Assembly: GCA_036426205.1 (NCBI GenBank)
Contig: CM071573.1
Coordinates: forward strand, 73,010,580-73,074,579
DNA: 64,000 nt
Direction: 5' to 3'
Origin: Ascaphus truei
Lineage: Eukaryota; Chordata; Amphibia; Anura; Ascaphidae
The notes under the pieces are model-generated. The model made no database searches. It was not told where the DNA came from and was given only the letters and a program-made list of their open reading frames with translations. The position numbers and the translations under genes are program-made. Shown here in pieces: positions 12,218 to 22,420 of the stretch. Every line of letters starts with the position of its first letter. The first letter of the stretch is position 1.

Positions 12218-12276
12218 CCCTGGCAGTATGATGGGCGTCCTCTTCAGGATAATGCAAGGTCCCTGTCCTCCGTTGC
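12218..12276 (-). CDS. R1 copy A exon-like block 2
   Basis: A roughly 59-bp block equivalent to the exon of copies B and C, ending at a GTAAGT donor. In B and C the block encodes an acidic peptide, MDLEYADEDALHDG or MDLEYADEEALHDG. Here that frame is altered, so this copy is probably inactive. Confidence 0.4.
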
Positions 12277-13273
12277 CAGAAAAATACATTGCAAATACAT
12301 TCTAATGTCCCCTAGCCCCTTTATCACCTTAGCAGTTAATAACCGCAAAAGTAATTAAGGGGTTAAACCACGCTGCCCCGATACCCACCCAGGAGGCCTA
12401 ACCACACTCCCAGGCAACTACCCCCACCCTTCACCCATTCATTTGTACAGTGCATACATCATGCCCATATAATATGGGCATGATTAACCAACATACAAAG
12501 AAATTACCAAAACAGTCCAAAATAAAAACATCACATAGCTAAATAAAACACTGCACACTGCAAACTCAAATACAGCACATAGCAAAATAAAACAGATATC
12601 AAAATCAAATACAGCACATCTCAAAATCAAATAAAACACATAGCCAATTAAATATATAACACATGTCAATCAAACAATTGAATGGCACAGTGTGTACATG
12701 ATGAAAATATTCTGTGCATCATTTAACACTATGCCAGTCAATGCTAAACCTAAAAGAAACAATTACAAACAAGATCCAATGCCATCCAAACAATAAGAAA
12801 ATAAAAATAAATCAAGAAGTAAACATAAATAAATTAACAACAATCAATTAATCCAATGCAAAATAAATTACACAATTCACAATTAAAACACCAAAACCAA
12901 ATCATTAGGAAATAAATGAAAGCTCAAAGTAACCACCATCAGACAAAATCTAACTATCAAAAAGAAGACACTATTAAAAAGCAAGCCCCACTGAAATAAA
13001 CTATTTAAAACCCCACTAAAAATTACATCTAACTAAATAAAAATTAAAATTACACTGCACAAACTTTTCTAAACAAACGAGCAAAATACATTTAAAATAC
13101 ATCAAAACAAGCATTTGCCAAAACAGCCATTGATTGTCCCTGTATATATGTATATCCATAGAGACATACATAACACAGAGGCAATAAATGGGCATCAAAA
13201 ATAATTCAATCACAATAAAAAAAAAAAAAACCTGTAAAAGTAAAATAACATACATTTATTTTTTTTTACTTAC

Positions 13274-13550
13274 CTTTAGGTGACTTCACCCTCTGAATTC
13301 CGGGACACCACATGCTCACAAACCAATCCATGTCCAGGAACCAGGTAAAAAAAAATCCCAAGTCTTTATCTTCTTTCTTTTTCTTCTGTAAATTTGCAAT
13401 ACTATTTGTCAGTCTTCTGGGGTCTTCGGGGTCTTCATCTATATCTTCTTCTTCATCTGTATATTTTTCCGGCATGCCCTTGTCCTCTTCTTGCTGGAAG
13501 AGGTTCGTCCTCCTCGGATTCTTGCTCTAAAATGAGGCGTCATAGGCTTG
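13274..13550 (-). CDS. R1 copy A exon 1: acidic/lysine-rich N-terminal exon
   Basis: On the minus strand, about 320 bp downstream of a TATAAAAG box, an open segment encodes a very acidic run (DEEEDIDEDPEDP), a lysine run (QKKKKEDKD), then an aromatic stretch (FFFTWFLDMDWFVSMW). It ends at AAAG followed by GTAAGT, a strong donor. One ATG lies at 13473-13475, and an alternative frame starts further upstream. I recognise no domain. A DNA-binding or acidic accessory protein of a DNA transposon would fit, but that is inference. Confidence 0.45.
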
Positions 13551-13866
13551 TATAGGCCTATGATGTCACATTTCCATCACGTTTCCACGGCCCTGATTGA
13601 GGCCTGTATCTCATGAAGTAGTGGGACCCAGGGGCTGAAACCAATATGGAGACCCCCTGCTCAGGAGACCCCCTGCTCATGTACACTAGTATTAAAATGT
13701 ATGTGTATACAGTACGATCGCCTGTAAGTGCCGTGCATGGATCTTTAAGCGCGATAGCAGAGGGGGGGGGGGGGGAAGCAACTCGCGCGATCTGGCATAT
13801 TTTTGCTCGTCCGGACATAAACGCTCTGAACTTCTTAGTGACCCTAACCCTAACCCTTTGGCTTCA

Positions 13867-13874
13867 CTTTTATA
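13867..13874 (-). promoter_or_regulatory. TATA box of R1 copy A
   Basis: TATAAAAG on the minus strand, between the element terminus (13932) and exon 1 (13550-13274). Position and orientation fit a core promoter for the R1 gene. Confidence 0.45.
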
Positions 13875-13928
13875 CGGCCAATCAAAATTTTTCCAATCGA
13901 GCGCAAAAAGTCGGAGCTTAGTGCATAG

Positions 13929-13970
13929 CCCCCTATGCGTTTCACTCAATATTGAGCTTACTCAGGGCTT
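13929..13970 (-). ncRNA. hammerhead-like motif
   Basis: On the minus strand, CCCTGAGTAAGCTC, then a loop, then GAGTGAAACGCATAGGGG. The stem I arms CCC/GGG and the stem II arms GCTC/GAGT can form. The core reads CUGAGUA, with U at the conserved G8 position, which should abolish cleavage. It abuts the R1 terminus. Confidence 0.4.
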
Positions 13971-14629
13971 TAAAAAAAAAAACAAAGGGTGCTAGACAAG
14001 ACAGGGGGACTCTGTCCAGTTCCTTGATGATGTAGATGACAATATATGACCATATAACTTCCCCATCATGATTTAGAGTCCCATATTAGGGCATCTACAT
14101 CATCCAGCAGAAAGGAAATACAGCCCTGCTTACCTTCAGCGAGAGGCGGTATGGATCATCTGGATGGTGTTTAGGGGTATTATACTCCCTGCATGTGGCC
14201 CATAATGATTAACGCTGAATGGTCCCATTCAGAAGCATGGGACTACAAAGTGTTAATCCTCCTGGGCTGCTTACTGTCCTTAGGGCCACAATAGCTGTAG
14301 CCGCACCGGAGCAGTGAAAATTGCGGTACGAAGGACAGTAAGTCTGGATAAATCTGTAGTTTACCCAAGAGGATAAGAGATATGAAGGAGGTTTGTGCCG
14401 TTTTTTTTTAATGCAATATGATTTAATGTTAGCATTTTAGTTTTTTTCTATCTTTTTTTAATTCCAAAACGAGAATAAATGGAGTTTTGCCAAAACTAAA
14501 CCTGATTTTATTAACAAAAACACCTGTAAAACTGCCAGATCTGGCTTCCTTAATTAGTTATTTAGCTCTAAGCATCTTCCCTTCATAATTCATAGTGAAA
14601 ATAACAATGAACTTGCATATATTTACAAT
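13971..14629. other. unassigned sequence
   Basis: Includes a weak inverted repeat near 14005-14110 (CTTGATGATGTAGATGAC) resembling 33626-33722. No gene seen. Confidence 0.35.
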
Positions 14630-14965
14630 TTCTTTCTTATATAGCACTGACAGGGTATACAGTGCTGTACACAGATTTTATCCATGTTGCAATCTAATTT
14701 TTGATGCTTTGAGGCACAGAGAGATAGTGATTGGTCAACATCACAAGAGTGCAACTTGTAATAAAAATAACTTTATTGCATAAAGTGTTTTTCACAATTA
14801 CAGTATAGCACACAATACATTGCATTTTTTGAGACACAGTCTCTGCCCAGATGAGTTTACAATCTATGTTTTTGGTGCCTGAGGCACAGGGAGATAAAGT
14901 GACTTGCCCAAGGTCACAAGAAGCTGATTCCAGGATTTGAACCAGGTTCTTCCTTCAGCTCTTTT
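14630..14965 (+). repeat. MIR/L2-related SINE-like pieces (two)
   Basis: The second piece (14790-14965) contains AAGTGACTTGCCCAAGGTCA followed by a TTTGAACCAGG box, the core arrangement of MIR/L2-derived SINEs. The first piece (14630-14775) has a more diverged version around GAGGCACAGAGAGATAGTGA. Both are old and fragmentary. Confidence 0.5.
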
Positions 14966-15960
14966 ACCTAATTTACCGACTTCAGAGGCAGTGATATCAC
15001 ACTGAGCCTCTCATTGAGCCTGTAAAATCAATGTGAAGATCAAACTCACAACTTTCAGACTATGAGACAGATGTGCTACCTACTGTGCTAAAGAAGCACT
15101 TAAAGTGTATCACATGCTAAAAGATGACACATTCTAATAACTGAATACAAAGGGAATATTAGCAACAACTATTCAGTCATACTAAGCTTACTCAGTGTTA
15201 TTTAGCATATAGAGGTCAATTACCATTGCAGACCAGTGCCATTAACCTTCAGTTGAAACATAAATTCACTGTACGTACACATTGGAGATCAGTGCTGTCT
15301 GATACTGTAGGTACAATGAAATATACACCATCACTCAGCTTAGCTCCAGGATGACAAAGGTTAAAGTCCACCAGAGGTCAGTGTAGCACTAGATATGTAG
15401 AAAAATATAACCTTAAATAAACAAAGTTACCTTCTGTAAAAGTGATCATTTTGATCTACAGAAACAGACATACACCATTTTAAACACATTTTGCGTAATC
15501 CCCAAGATTTTAATTGTTTTTACATGAAATGATGGCTGAATTCATGGATTATTTTCTGTCACAGCGGGGTGGTGAATGAGTCCAGCATGACTACGGGATC
15601 CAACTGTGGGTTTGACATTCTGTCAGATTTCTGCATTTACTTGCCAATCTGTTCTTGCCTTGTTATTGGATAGGGAAGCCAGAAACCCTGCAAGCTCTAA
15701 ATATTTCCTGGTTTGTCGGTCTCGTGGAGTTGCGTTGCCAGATGAACAGCCGCCAAAAAACTAAAGTGGGAAAGAAAAATAAGTTTGGTTGTTATTGACA
15801 AAATAGAAACTCTAGACAACTTATCTGAGAAAAAAATGATGTCCCCTTAATTTGCTTGATGCCATGTGAAAAAGGGCTGCCTGTTACATACCCTCCAACT
15901 GTAGCTATTAGTTCCTAGGTAGACTTCATGTTTTTTTTTGCTCCTGTGAGACCAGATATA
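14966..15960. other. unassigned sequence
   Basis: No gene or definable repeat seen. Confidence 0.45.
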
Positions 15961-16035
15961 CCTGGGGTGGCTAACTCCAGGCCTCAAGGGCCACCAACAG
16001 GTCAGGTTTTAGCACAGGTGGCTCAAATCACTGAT
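15961..16035 (+). mobile_element. half copy of hAT-like MITE family P
   Basis: Begins CCTGGGGTGGCTAACTCCAG and runs through AACAGGTCAGGTTTTAG to CACAGGTGGCTCAAAT, the left half of the element. The right half is missing. Confidence 0.6.
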
Positions 16036-16259
16036 AATATATGATGTTTCTTTGTTTTTCAAACACCATAAGATCCTTCTAGTGTGAAAATACAGTCTTA
16101 AACAAAGGTTTCTTGTAGTTCCGATATATTTATTGTTGAGGCATTATTCAATAACAAACTTCAGTTAGTATAGGCAAGATGGCACAGGTTATAGACGGAG
16201 AGCAGTCTCTGTGGTTAGCTGTTTCTTTTTGCTCTGGGGTAATTTTTCTTTAAGTATGG

Positions 16260-17389
16260 GGTAGCCCCTTTTCCCCTGTGACTAAGGGGAACCACGCGTG
16301 CTGCCATTACCTGTGGCTCACAGAAGGCCTGAGCCTCCGCCGCTGCGAGCTTGGGGTGACGTCGTTCTACCTGATGAAGCGCCTTCACCTGGGAGAGATC
16401 CTAACGCAGTAGGATAACCTCTCTCAGGAACCCAATACATACAGTAAATACACACATACCAGTATATAACAATTGTTTTACTGAATACAAACACAGTAAT
16501 ATACTGTCCCCACAATAACACCACCCTAGTGGAACCCCGAAAAGTACTACGGTGCCTGGGCACTTAATCCATCAGTGTCCACAGACCAGCCCACCCAAGA
16601 GTGTTTGGAGTAGCGCTACCCATAATGTGTGTGGCTGTTGGTGCACGTACTGTAGACTTAACACCTTCCTGGTCTTCGTCCAGACCTGGCCGTCTTGGCT
16701 GAGGGGTCGCTGGATCCTCAGGTGTCCGGCTCACCTCTGAGGGAGCTCCCATTGGAGTGTGTCCCTTTTCAAGTGTATCTGATAATACAATCCGGGTCTG
16801 GTCCCAGACCGTAGGCTGTGTGCACCGCGTGGCGTCCATCACCGGTGCAATAACCCTAACGTGGTAAGCTAAGGGGAAGCGTCCCTATTTGTGGGCCTTC
16901 CCTGCAGCAGCCACAAGCTAACATGAGTCAGGGCCTAGCTGGGATCTATGGGGGGTGGGTCTATAGCCCAGTTAAGAGGCCACCTCCTGAATACCTCCTT
17001 ACCCCTTGCTGTCCCTGCTCTGACTGAGCGCACCAAGTGTTTCTAACTCCTTGCAGAAGATTGTGGGAGCTCTATTGGCTGTGATCCCCCATGTGGCCTA
17101 GACCCTGGGACATGTAGTCCCTGCGCAGAGACTGCTCCTAACATGGCTCTGCTCGCAGCCATACTGCGCATGTGCTCGTTGTCTATTGCGCATGCACAGG
17201 CATCCCCAAGATGGCAGTGCCCTGCAGCGGCGTCTGGCAAACCGCTCACCCTGCAACCCTCCAGTAGCCGCCCCACCTAACTGGGTTTCTGTGCAGCCTA
17301 TGCCAGGTCCGCCACCACTCCGGCGGACCAGCACCTCCCCACAGCCTCCCCCACTCGCCGAGGACCAGGAGGTAGGGGATATGGCTACA
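16260..17389 (-). mobile_element. solo LTR, family L-A copy 2, 1130 bp
   Basis: The ends are GGTAGCC at the left and GGCTACA at the right. ATGG lies at 16256-16259 and again at 17390-17393, an exact 4-bp target duplication. Sequence blocks match 6704-7862 in inverted orientation, so it lies on the minus strand. GCGCATGCAC-like words recur in the part corresponding to the LTR 5' end. Solo. Confidence 0.8.
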
Positions 17390-17406
17390 ATGGCTTTTCT
17401 AACTAC

Positions 17407-18059
17407 TGTTATGCCCACACCACATTGCAGCATATTTTAGTCCCAGATAAAGGCAGGAAACGTCATACTTCTCTTAAATGGGGTTTATTTACAGGGATTA
17501 AATCATATGCTAACAGGCCCACTGTCCCTTTAAATCAAAACAACACATACAAATAACACCTATTCTCTTTAGAGAAAGCTAACTATACCATAGCTTTTGC
17601 CCTCATTAACTGCATGGCCAGCTAAAATGGCTCCCAAGCCAAAACATGCCCTGGCATATGCAACAATGTAACACAGTCTTGGCATACAATAATAAGGGTT
17701 TTGCTTATCTTAGTCCTTATGGTGCAGACATCCCTGCTTCAGCATGGTCTCTCCTCCTTTCTTCCTAGGGGAACTCAGCCCATGTTGAGTCCAGAAAAAG
17801 TCCTCTATAGGTCCTCTGTAACCAGCTTCCGCAGCTAGGGAGCATTTCTATCTCCCCCCTTCTCTTGGGAAAACAGTCTCTAAACATGGCAGCTTTCAGT
17901 CTGTCTTTTAAACCACTTCCTTGTTCACTCAGACCAGACTGATTAACTCCATTAGTTAGCAACTGCTGCTGGCTTCTCTTTCAGGAATTAACTCTCTGTG
18001 TAATGGAAAGCACACTTACTGCACTGTTCAAGCCCCTAGAAGACAGTGAAGGTATCACA
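17407..18059 (-). mobile_element. solo LTR, family L-B, 653 bp
   Basis: On the minus strand it starts TGTGATACC and ends CATAACA. CTAC lies at 17403-17406 and at 18060-18063, an exact 4-bp target duplication. A polyadenylation signal in the context CCCTGTAAATAAACCCC lies on the minus strand near 17490. The same context occurs near 35180 in the LTR-like segment at 34787-35258, so the two are related. It begins 17 bp after the previous LTR ends. Confidence 0.7.
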
Positions 18060-18386
18060 CTACATATTAACCTTTTCAGTTGGGCTTGTTGGTGTGAAGA
18101 AGCAAAGCACACAGCATATATTAATTATTATAGGGTAAAGTGGTTAAATTCCGGGCATTATTGAAATCCCTTCTCTCTGATTGGTTAAAAGTACGGGCAT
18201 CATCTAATCAGTAATGGCCCAGAATTTTTGGCACCCTGCCAAGTTTTTCAGCCAATCAGTTTTCAGTTCTCATTCACAAAGAGTGAGATCAGCTCTCAGA
18301 CAGGGGAGGTGATTGGACAGTAGGCACCAGCAAAGCACTGCCCCCCCCCTGCCTGCAGAGAGCGCCACACAGGAGAGTGAGGATAA

Positions 18387-18830
18387 ATGTGTGTGTATGT
18401 CTGCTGTGTGTTTTGTGTGTGTAAAGGGGCCCAGCAGAGTGTTTTATTAGTATGTGTGTCTTCTGTTGGTGTGTTTTGTGGGTGTAGAGGGTGCAGCAGA
18501 GTCTGTTTTGTTGGGTTTGTCTGCCGTGTGTGTGTTTTGTGGGTGTTAAAAGGGGACTGCAGTGTGTGTGTCTTCAGTGTGTGTTTTGTGGGTGCAGGAG
18601 GGGTGCAGAGTGTTTCGTGTGCGTGTCTGCAGTGTGTGGGTTTACAGGGGGGCTGAAGTGTGTGTAGAGGGGGGCTGCTGGTGTGTGTTTTGTGGGTGTA
18701 GAGGGTGGAGGAAAGCTGCAGTGTATAGGGGGGATTGTAGAGTGTGTGTATATAGAGGGTGAGTTGCAGAGTGTTTGTGTGTATAGAGGGGTGCAGCAGT
18801 GTGTCTGTATATAGAGGGGGGCTGTGTGTA
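18387..18830 (+). repeat. GT-rich minisatellite
   Basis: Irregular tandem array of a unit near GTGTGTTTTGTGGGTGTAGA followed by GGGTGCAGCAGAGT. Unit length varies, with strong purine/T asymmetry. Open frames across it come from the repeat and are not genes. Confidence 0.75.
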
Positions 18831-19012
18831 TGTACAATGTCCTTTTAATAAACTTGCAGTAAAAGCAAAAGAATGTAGACAATCATGCTGATAAAAACCA
18901 ATATGACTACAAAAGTGTCTATCTTTTTTATGAAAAATGTAAAAAAAATAAAAATGCCTTGGCTGGGTTAAAGTCCCTCAGCTTCGCCTCAGGCCTTCAA
19001 CGCTTCCAGCCA

Positions 19013-19036
19013 GGGCATTATTGGCCAGTAATGCCC
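19013..19036. repeat. short palindrome GGGCATTA/TAATGCCC
   Basis: A near-perfect 24-nt palindrome centred on TTGGCCAG. A similar word occurs near 28853-28877, and a half-match lies near 18154. It may be the tip of a dispersed MITE. Confidence 0.4.
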
Positions 19037-19249
19037 TGTTCTTCTTGGATTATTACTTAATTGAAAGTCGTAGATCTGCTGTCTGTGTTCCAGACCCTGA
19101 CTATCTAACTCTGGTGTACTCCCATTAATACCAATAAAACATGTTCCATTTTGCACTGTGTGAATCATGCCTGTCTCAGCATTTTCACAATGGCTTTTTC
19201 AATGAAGCTGACCTTTGAACCCCAAAAACCGATCAACATTCATCTGTGA

Positions 19250-19545
19250 TGAAACAGGGATATCCCCAATACCTGGCCTGTTGGTGGTCCCTGAAGAACG
19301 GAGATGGTCACCCCATGTCTATACCTATGAAACAAAGTGTTTTGGAGAGGGAAAGGGAGGGGGGGGAATATATATAGATACAGATACAGTTAGGCACACC
19401 TCAATATTCCACAGGACAGCAAATGGGACAATCATCACAGAGTTGAGCGAAATGTCGAAGACTGAGCCACTGATTGAGCCACTAGTACTAAAGCTGGGAT
19501 ATCCTTAAAACCTGACCAGTTGAAGGCTTGAGTTGAGCAAACCTG
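19250..19545 (+). mobile_element. broken copy of hAT-like MITE family P
   Basis: Two pieces, CAGGGATATCCCCAATACCTG with CCTGTTGGTGG near 19256-19310, and GAGCCACTGATTGAGCCAC with CTTAAAACCTGACC near 19464-19545. About 150 bp of unrelated sequence lies between them. Confidence 0.5.
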
Positions 19546-20486
19546 CTCTAATGTATTGCCAAGTGAAGATCAGTACTGTATGTTCAATACAATCCTTTCA
19601 AGATTGTTTGCATAGAAATTAATGATTTTACTTTGAACCAATGTTTTCCCGCAGTCTACTTAATATAGTTACAGTATACGTAATATAAATAGGCTGTTAT
19701 GGAGAACACTGATATTGTGAATGTGAGCTCTTTTGTTTTGTGAGTTCATTTAACACTAATAATTGCTATGCTATGATATTAATGTCATTGAATGCAATGG
19801 TTTAAAAAAAATGTAACGATAAGTTGGCACGTGTCCATCTCATAATAGGACAGGCATGAAAGGCATAGTGGGGTCTGCATTGCAGTCACAAGAAAAATCT
19901 TTGCTCGAGAGGGCAGAGATGAATGTTTTAAAGCTCTGCATATTATACTGAATGTGCTACAGTATATTTTTATTGTTTCCCAGATTCACTGATCTAACCT
20001 TAGATTGCTCCTGAGTGCCTTTCTCTTTGTTGTTGAGCTTGACATTTCACTGGGAAAAAAAATCCAGGTGAACAATGTTGCTGATCAAATAAAAGAAGTA
20101 TTATGGATTATTCAGTGAGATAGGTTGTGATTATTGATTGTTTCACTAGGTTTATGAAATTGTAAAGTTGCTGGGTAAGCTGCTGTAGCTCAAGCTTAGG
20201 AAGCAGCTTGTAAAATAGGAACCTACCCATACTTTGGCTGCGAGAATGTGGATCTAACTCTAGTTTTGGCTATGATGTAAGAATTGAAAAGGTTTGACAA
20301 ATGTATGACCTTGATGCATTAAATTCTCTTTGTGTCAATGGGCATGTGAGTAATCTGCAACAAATTTGCTAATAGCATTTCTTACATTTCATGTAGATAT
20401 CTTAGGCTCCATCTGAAAACTACAGGCAGAATCAGTAGTAAAAGACAAATAAGGCGTCACTTGGATAGGTACGTTTTCATACTGTG

Positions 20487-20866
20487 GTACCCAAATCCGA
20501 ATCCGCCCAAATCTGTTACCCAGATTTTCACTGATGTTACCCCCAAAATCCATTTTATGGTGTAAAATCCGCAAACAAATTTGGGCGGTTTTCATTAATT
20601 CATCACAATTGGCCGTTGGATACAACCCGTGGGTGGATTTGTAGAATCCAATCCGTGGATTGAGTAAATATATTTGCGGATTCTTAAGAATTCTACAAAT
20701 CTGTCCATGGGTAGCGGAATCCACGGAGTGTATTGGTTATAATAATAAAAAAATCCGCAAAACGTGAATCGACCTTTTTGACATTCATCCGCTTAAATCC
20801 GCGGACCAAAGGAACCGGCCCACCCGCTGCGGATCCAAATCACCAAACAAAATTAGCCCATCTCTA
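20487..20866 (+). mobile_element. hAT-like non-autonomous element, family R2 copy 1
   Basis: Dense in AATCCGC and its complement, and ends in AATTAGCCCATCTCTA, the inverted form of a TAGAGATGGGC terminus. Other copies lie at 26509, 32545, 48480 and 56895. The left terminus is missing here. The hAT assignment rests on terminus style and is inferred. Confidence 0.6.
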
Positions 20867-21179
20867 CCAATAACTTCTTCCATGAATCCTCGTATAACCA
20901 CCTCACAAACCATTTAGTCATGTAAGTAGCTCTACATTGGCACAATGTGCCTTCAAATATAAACTCAAATTCCCTCATATTCAAGATGCTATGCTCAATT
21001 TTTCCAAAGAAAATATTATCGCCATTTTTTGGAATCAGGCTAAAAACTTCCTTGACCAGAAGTAGCTTCATAGAATATTGATTACAGACCTAAGAGATGC
21101 AATATGATATTTGTGCTCTTGGCAGCAACTTAACTGCAAAGCAGCCATTTGCAATGGTTGGTGCACTGCCCCTATAATA

Positions 21180-21435
21180 TTTTGAAAAGGAAAACTGTCA
21201 CTTTTGAGAGCTGTTTACCCTTCTCATCTCCATCACTTTGGGCAGCAGACAGGTCCAGATTAAACCCTTAACCCCATGCCATATTACCCTGATGGATCCC
21301 GCCCCAGGTTCCTACCAACAACCTTATTTCTGTCAGCCTTGCTACCCAATATAGGTTTGAGTATTCCAACAACGTACACCACCGGAGCTGGTTTCACTGC
21401 TTGAAACATTAAATAAAACAGAACATTATCTAATC
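21180..21435 (-). pseudogene. SGNH-hydrolase-like segment of DIRS/Ngaro element
   Basis: The minus-strand translation gives VVYVVGILKP, then GRNLGRDPSG, then LIWTCLLPKVMEM in shifting frames. This resembles the VVGHS...GRNLG...GLxWxxLLP pattern of the hydrolase found after the recombinase in Ngaro-type elements. The GHS-like nucleophile block is lost. It directly follows the recombinase end. The match is by pattern only. Confidence 0.45.
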
Positions 21436-21437
21436 AA

Positions 21438-21519
21438 ATCAGGATGCACATATAGTGCCTTGATTCTCACAGCCCAATTCTCATTACTTTCTTCTCCATC
21501 ATGCCCAGAAACTCGGTTG
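21438..21519 (-). pseudogene. tyrosine recombinase C-terminal block
   Basis: The minus strand encodes GATTEF, then MMEKKVMRIG, a stop, then ES and a tyrosine-bearing tail. This corresponds to the RIGxWES segment near the catalytic tyrosine of DIRS/Ngaro recombinases. The LTR at 21525-22097 lies between this block and the upstream part. Confidence 0.6.
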
Positions 21520-21524
21520 TGGCC

Positions 21525-22097
21525 TGTAGGAGACGTGTTCAGAGGTACGCAATGGAGACTGTTTTAAGGTGAAATTAAAATAAGGCTTTATTGCACCTGT
21601 TGCTTTATCCACAGCAAACATGTAAATCAGCAAACAAAATCCGCTCCACTCTGGAATATATATATACACGTGATACAGTTCTCTTTAACTGCGTGGTTAG
21701 CCCAGCGATTCACCAGCCCAAATCATAGAGACATTTATCAATATACATAGACATAGATAATAGTCTTATACGAAAAGTCTTATCTATTAGCTGGGCTGCT
21801 GTAGGGGAAGCTTCTCTGCTCTCTTGGATCTGCAGCCTTGTGTGCTAAGGCAATCTCAGGCTCCAGGTTTAGAATATTGTCCCCTTTGTCTTGTTGTCAG
21901 CTTGCCGCTCAAGACATCTGTCCTTCCTTGGTTCAGCCCAGTTGTGGACTGAGGAATCTCCCTTCCTGTCTCAGTGGCAGGCTTTTTCTAACACCTGTAA
22001 TCAGCCAGGTGGTGTTAGTTAATTGCCTACCAGCAGTTAACCACCACACTGCTGGATTAGAGGCACATTTGTGAACAGGGATATGTCCCCTGTTACA
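21525..22097 (-). mobile_element. solo LTR, 573 bp, inside a recombinase gene
   Basis: On the minus strand it starts TGTAACAGGGG and ends CCTACA. TGGCC lies at 21520-21524 and again at 22098-22102, an exact 5-bp target duplication. GCAATAAAGCC, a polyadenylation signal, lies on the minus strand near 21590. It interrupts the DIRS/Ngaro recombinase remnant, so it is younger than that element. The 178-codon minus-strand frame at 21933-22469 is a fusion of the recombinase piece and the LTR. Confidence 0.85.
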
Positions 22098-22102
22098 TGG
22101 CC

Positions 22103-22420
22103 CCAATACAAAAAGAATGTTTACTAAAATCTTTAGGGCACATCCCCATAATTCCCAAATTAATCTTACATACTTTATTAAACTGGTTTCGCATTCATGG
22201 AAAACCATTCCAGTGTACCACCAATGACCCTCCATCAATAGGTATAACTTCAAAAATGAAAATGGGCAGCATGTCCTACCTTTTGCAAAAAGAGATACCG
22301 ATACCCCTTTACCATCAACATCCCTCCGCGATTTGCGGATTAAAAACTGCACCTTTTCTTCTGAAAAACTCACTTCCCTCTTTGAATTCCACCTAACTTT
22401 CTTTTGCTCATAGATACCAA
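22103..22420 (-). pseudogene. tyrosine recombinase middle region
   Basis: The minus strand encodes EVSFSEEKVQFLIRKSRRD, VDGKGVSVSLFAKG and a CPFSFLKLYL stretch, followed by a diverged FHECETSLIKY. This matches the DIRS/Ngaro recombinase region with IRxSKTD...GKG...CPVxxL. The frame is open for about 100 codons. It is cut on one side by the LTR and on the other by the insert at 22421-23038. Confidence 0.7.

Larger units (their letters stand above)
11200..13932 (-). repeat. R1 repeat, copy A, carrying a split gene
   Basis: This long repeat shares ordered blocks with copies at 36407-38090 and 49600-50480. On the minus strand the order is a terminal GTGCATAGCCCC complement at 13921-13932, which matches the end of copy B (36407) in inverted orientation, then a TATAAAAG box at 13867-13874, an acidic exon, a short exon and a repeat-rich exon. 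The short-exon module occurs twice, near 12218-12276 and 11226-11290. The matching ends suggest a DNA transposon, but I recognise no transposase. Confidence 0.6.

Noticed and set aside
13842..13857. Telomere-like CCCTAA repeats
   Set aside because: Only about two and a half units, lying upstream of the R1 TATA box; far too short for an interstitial telomere array.
18387..18882. Cys/Val-rich frames in the GT minisatellite as secreted peptides
   Set aside because: The Cys-Val pattern comes from the GTGTGT repeat; frames shift between units.
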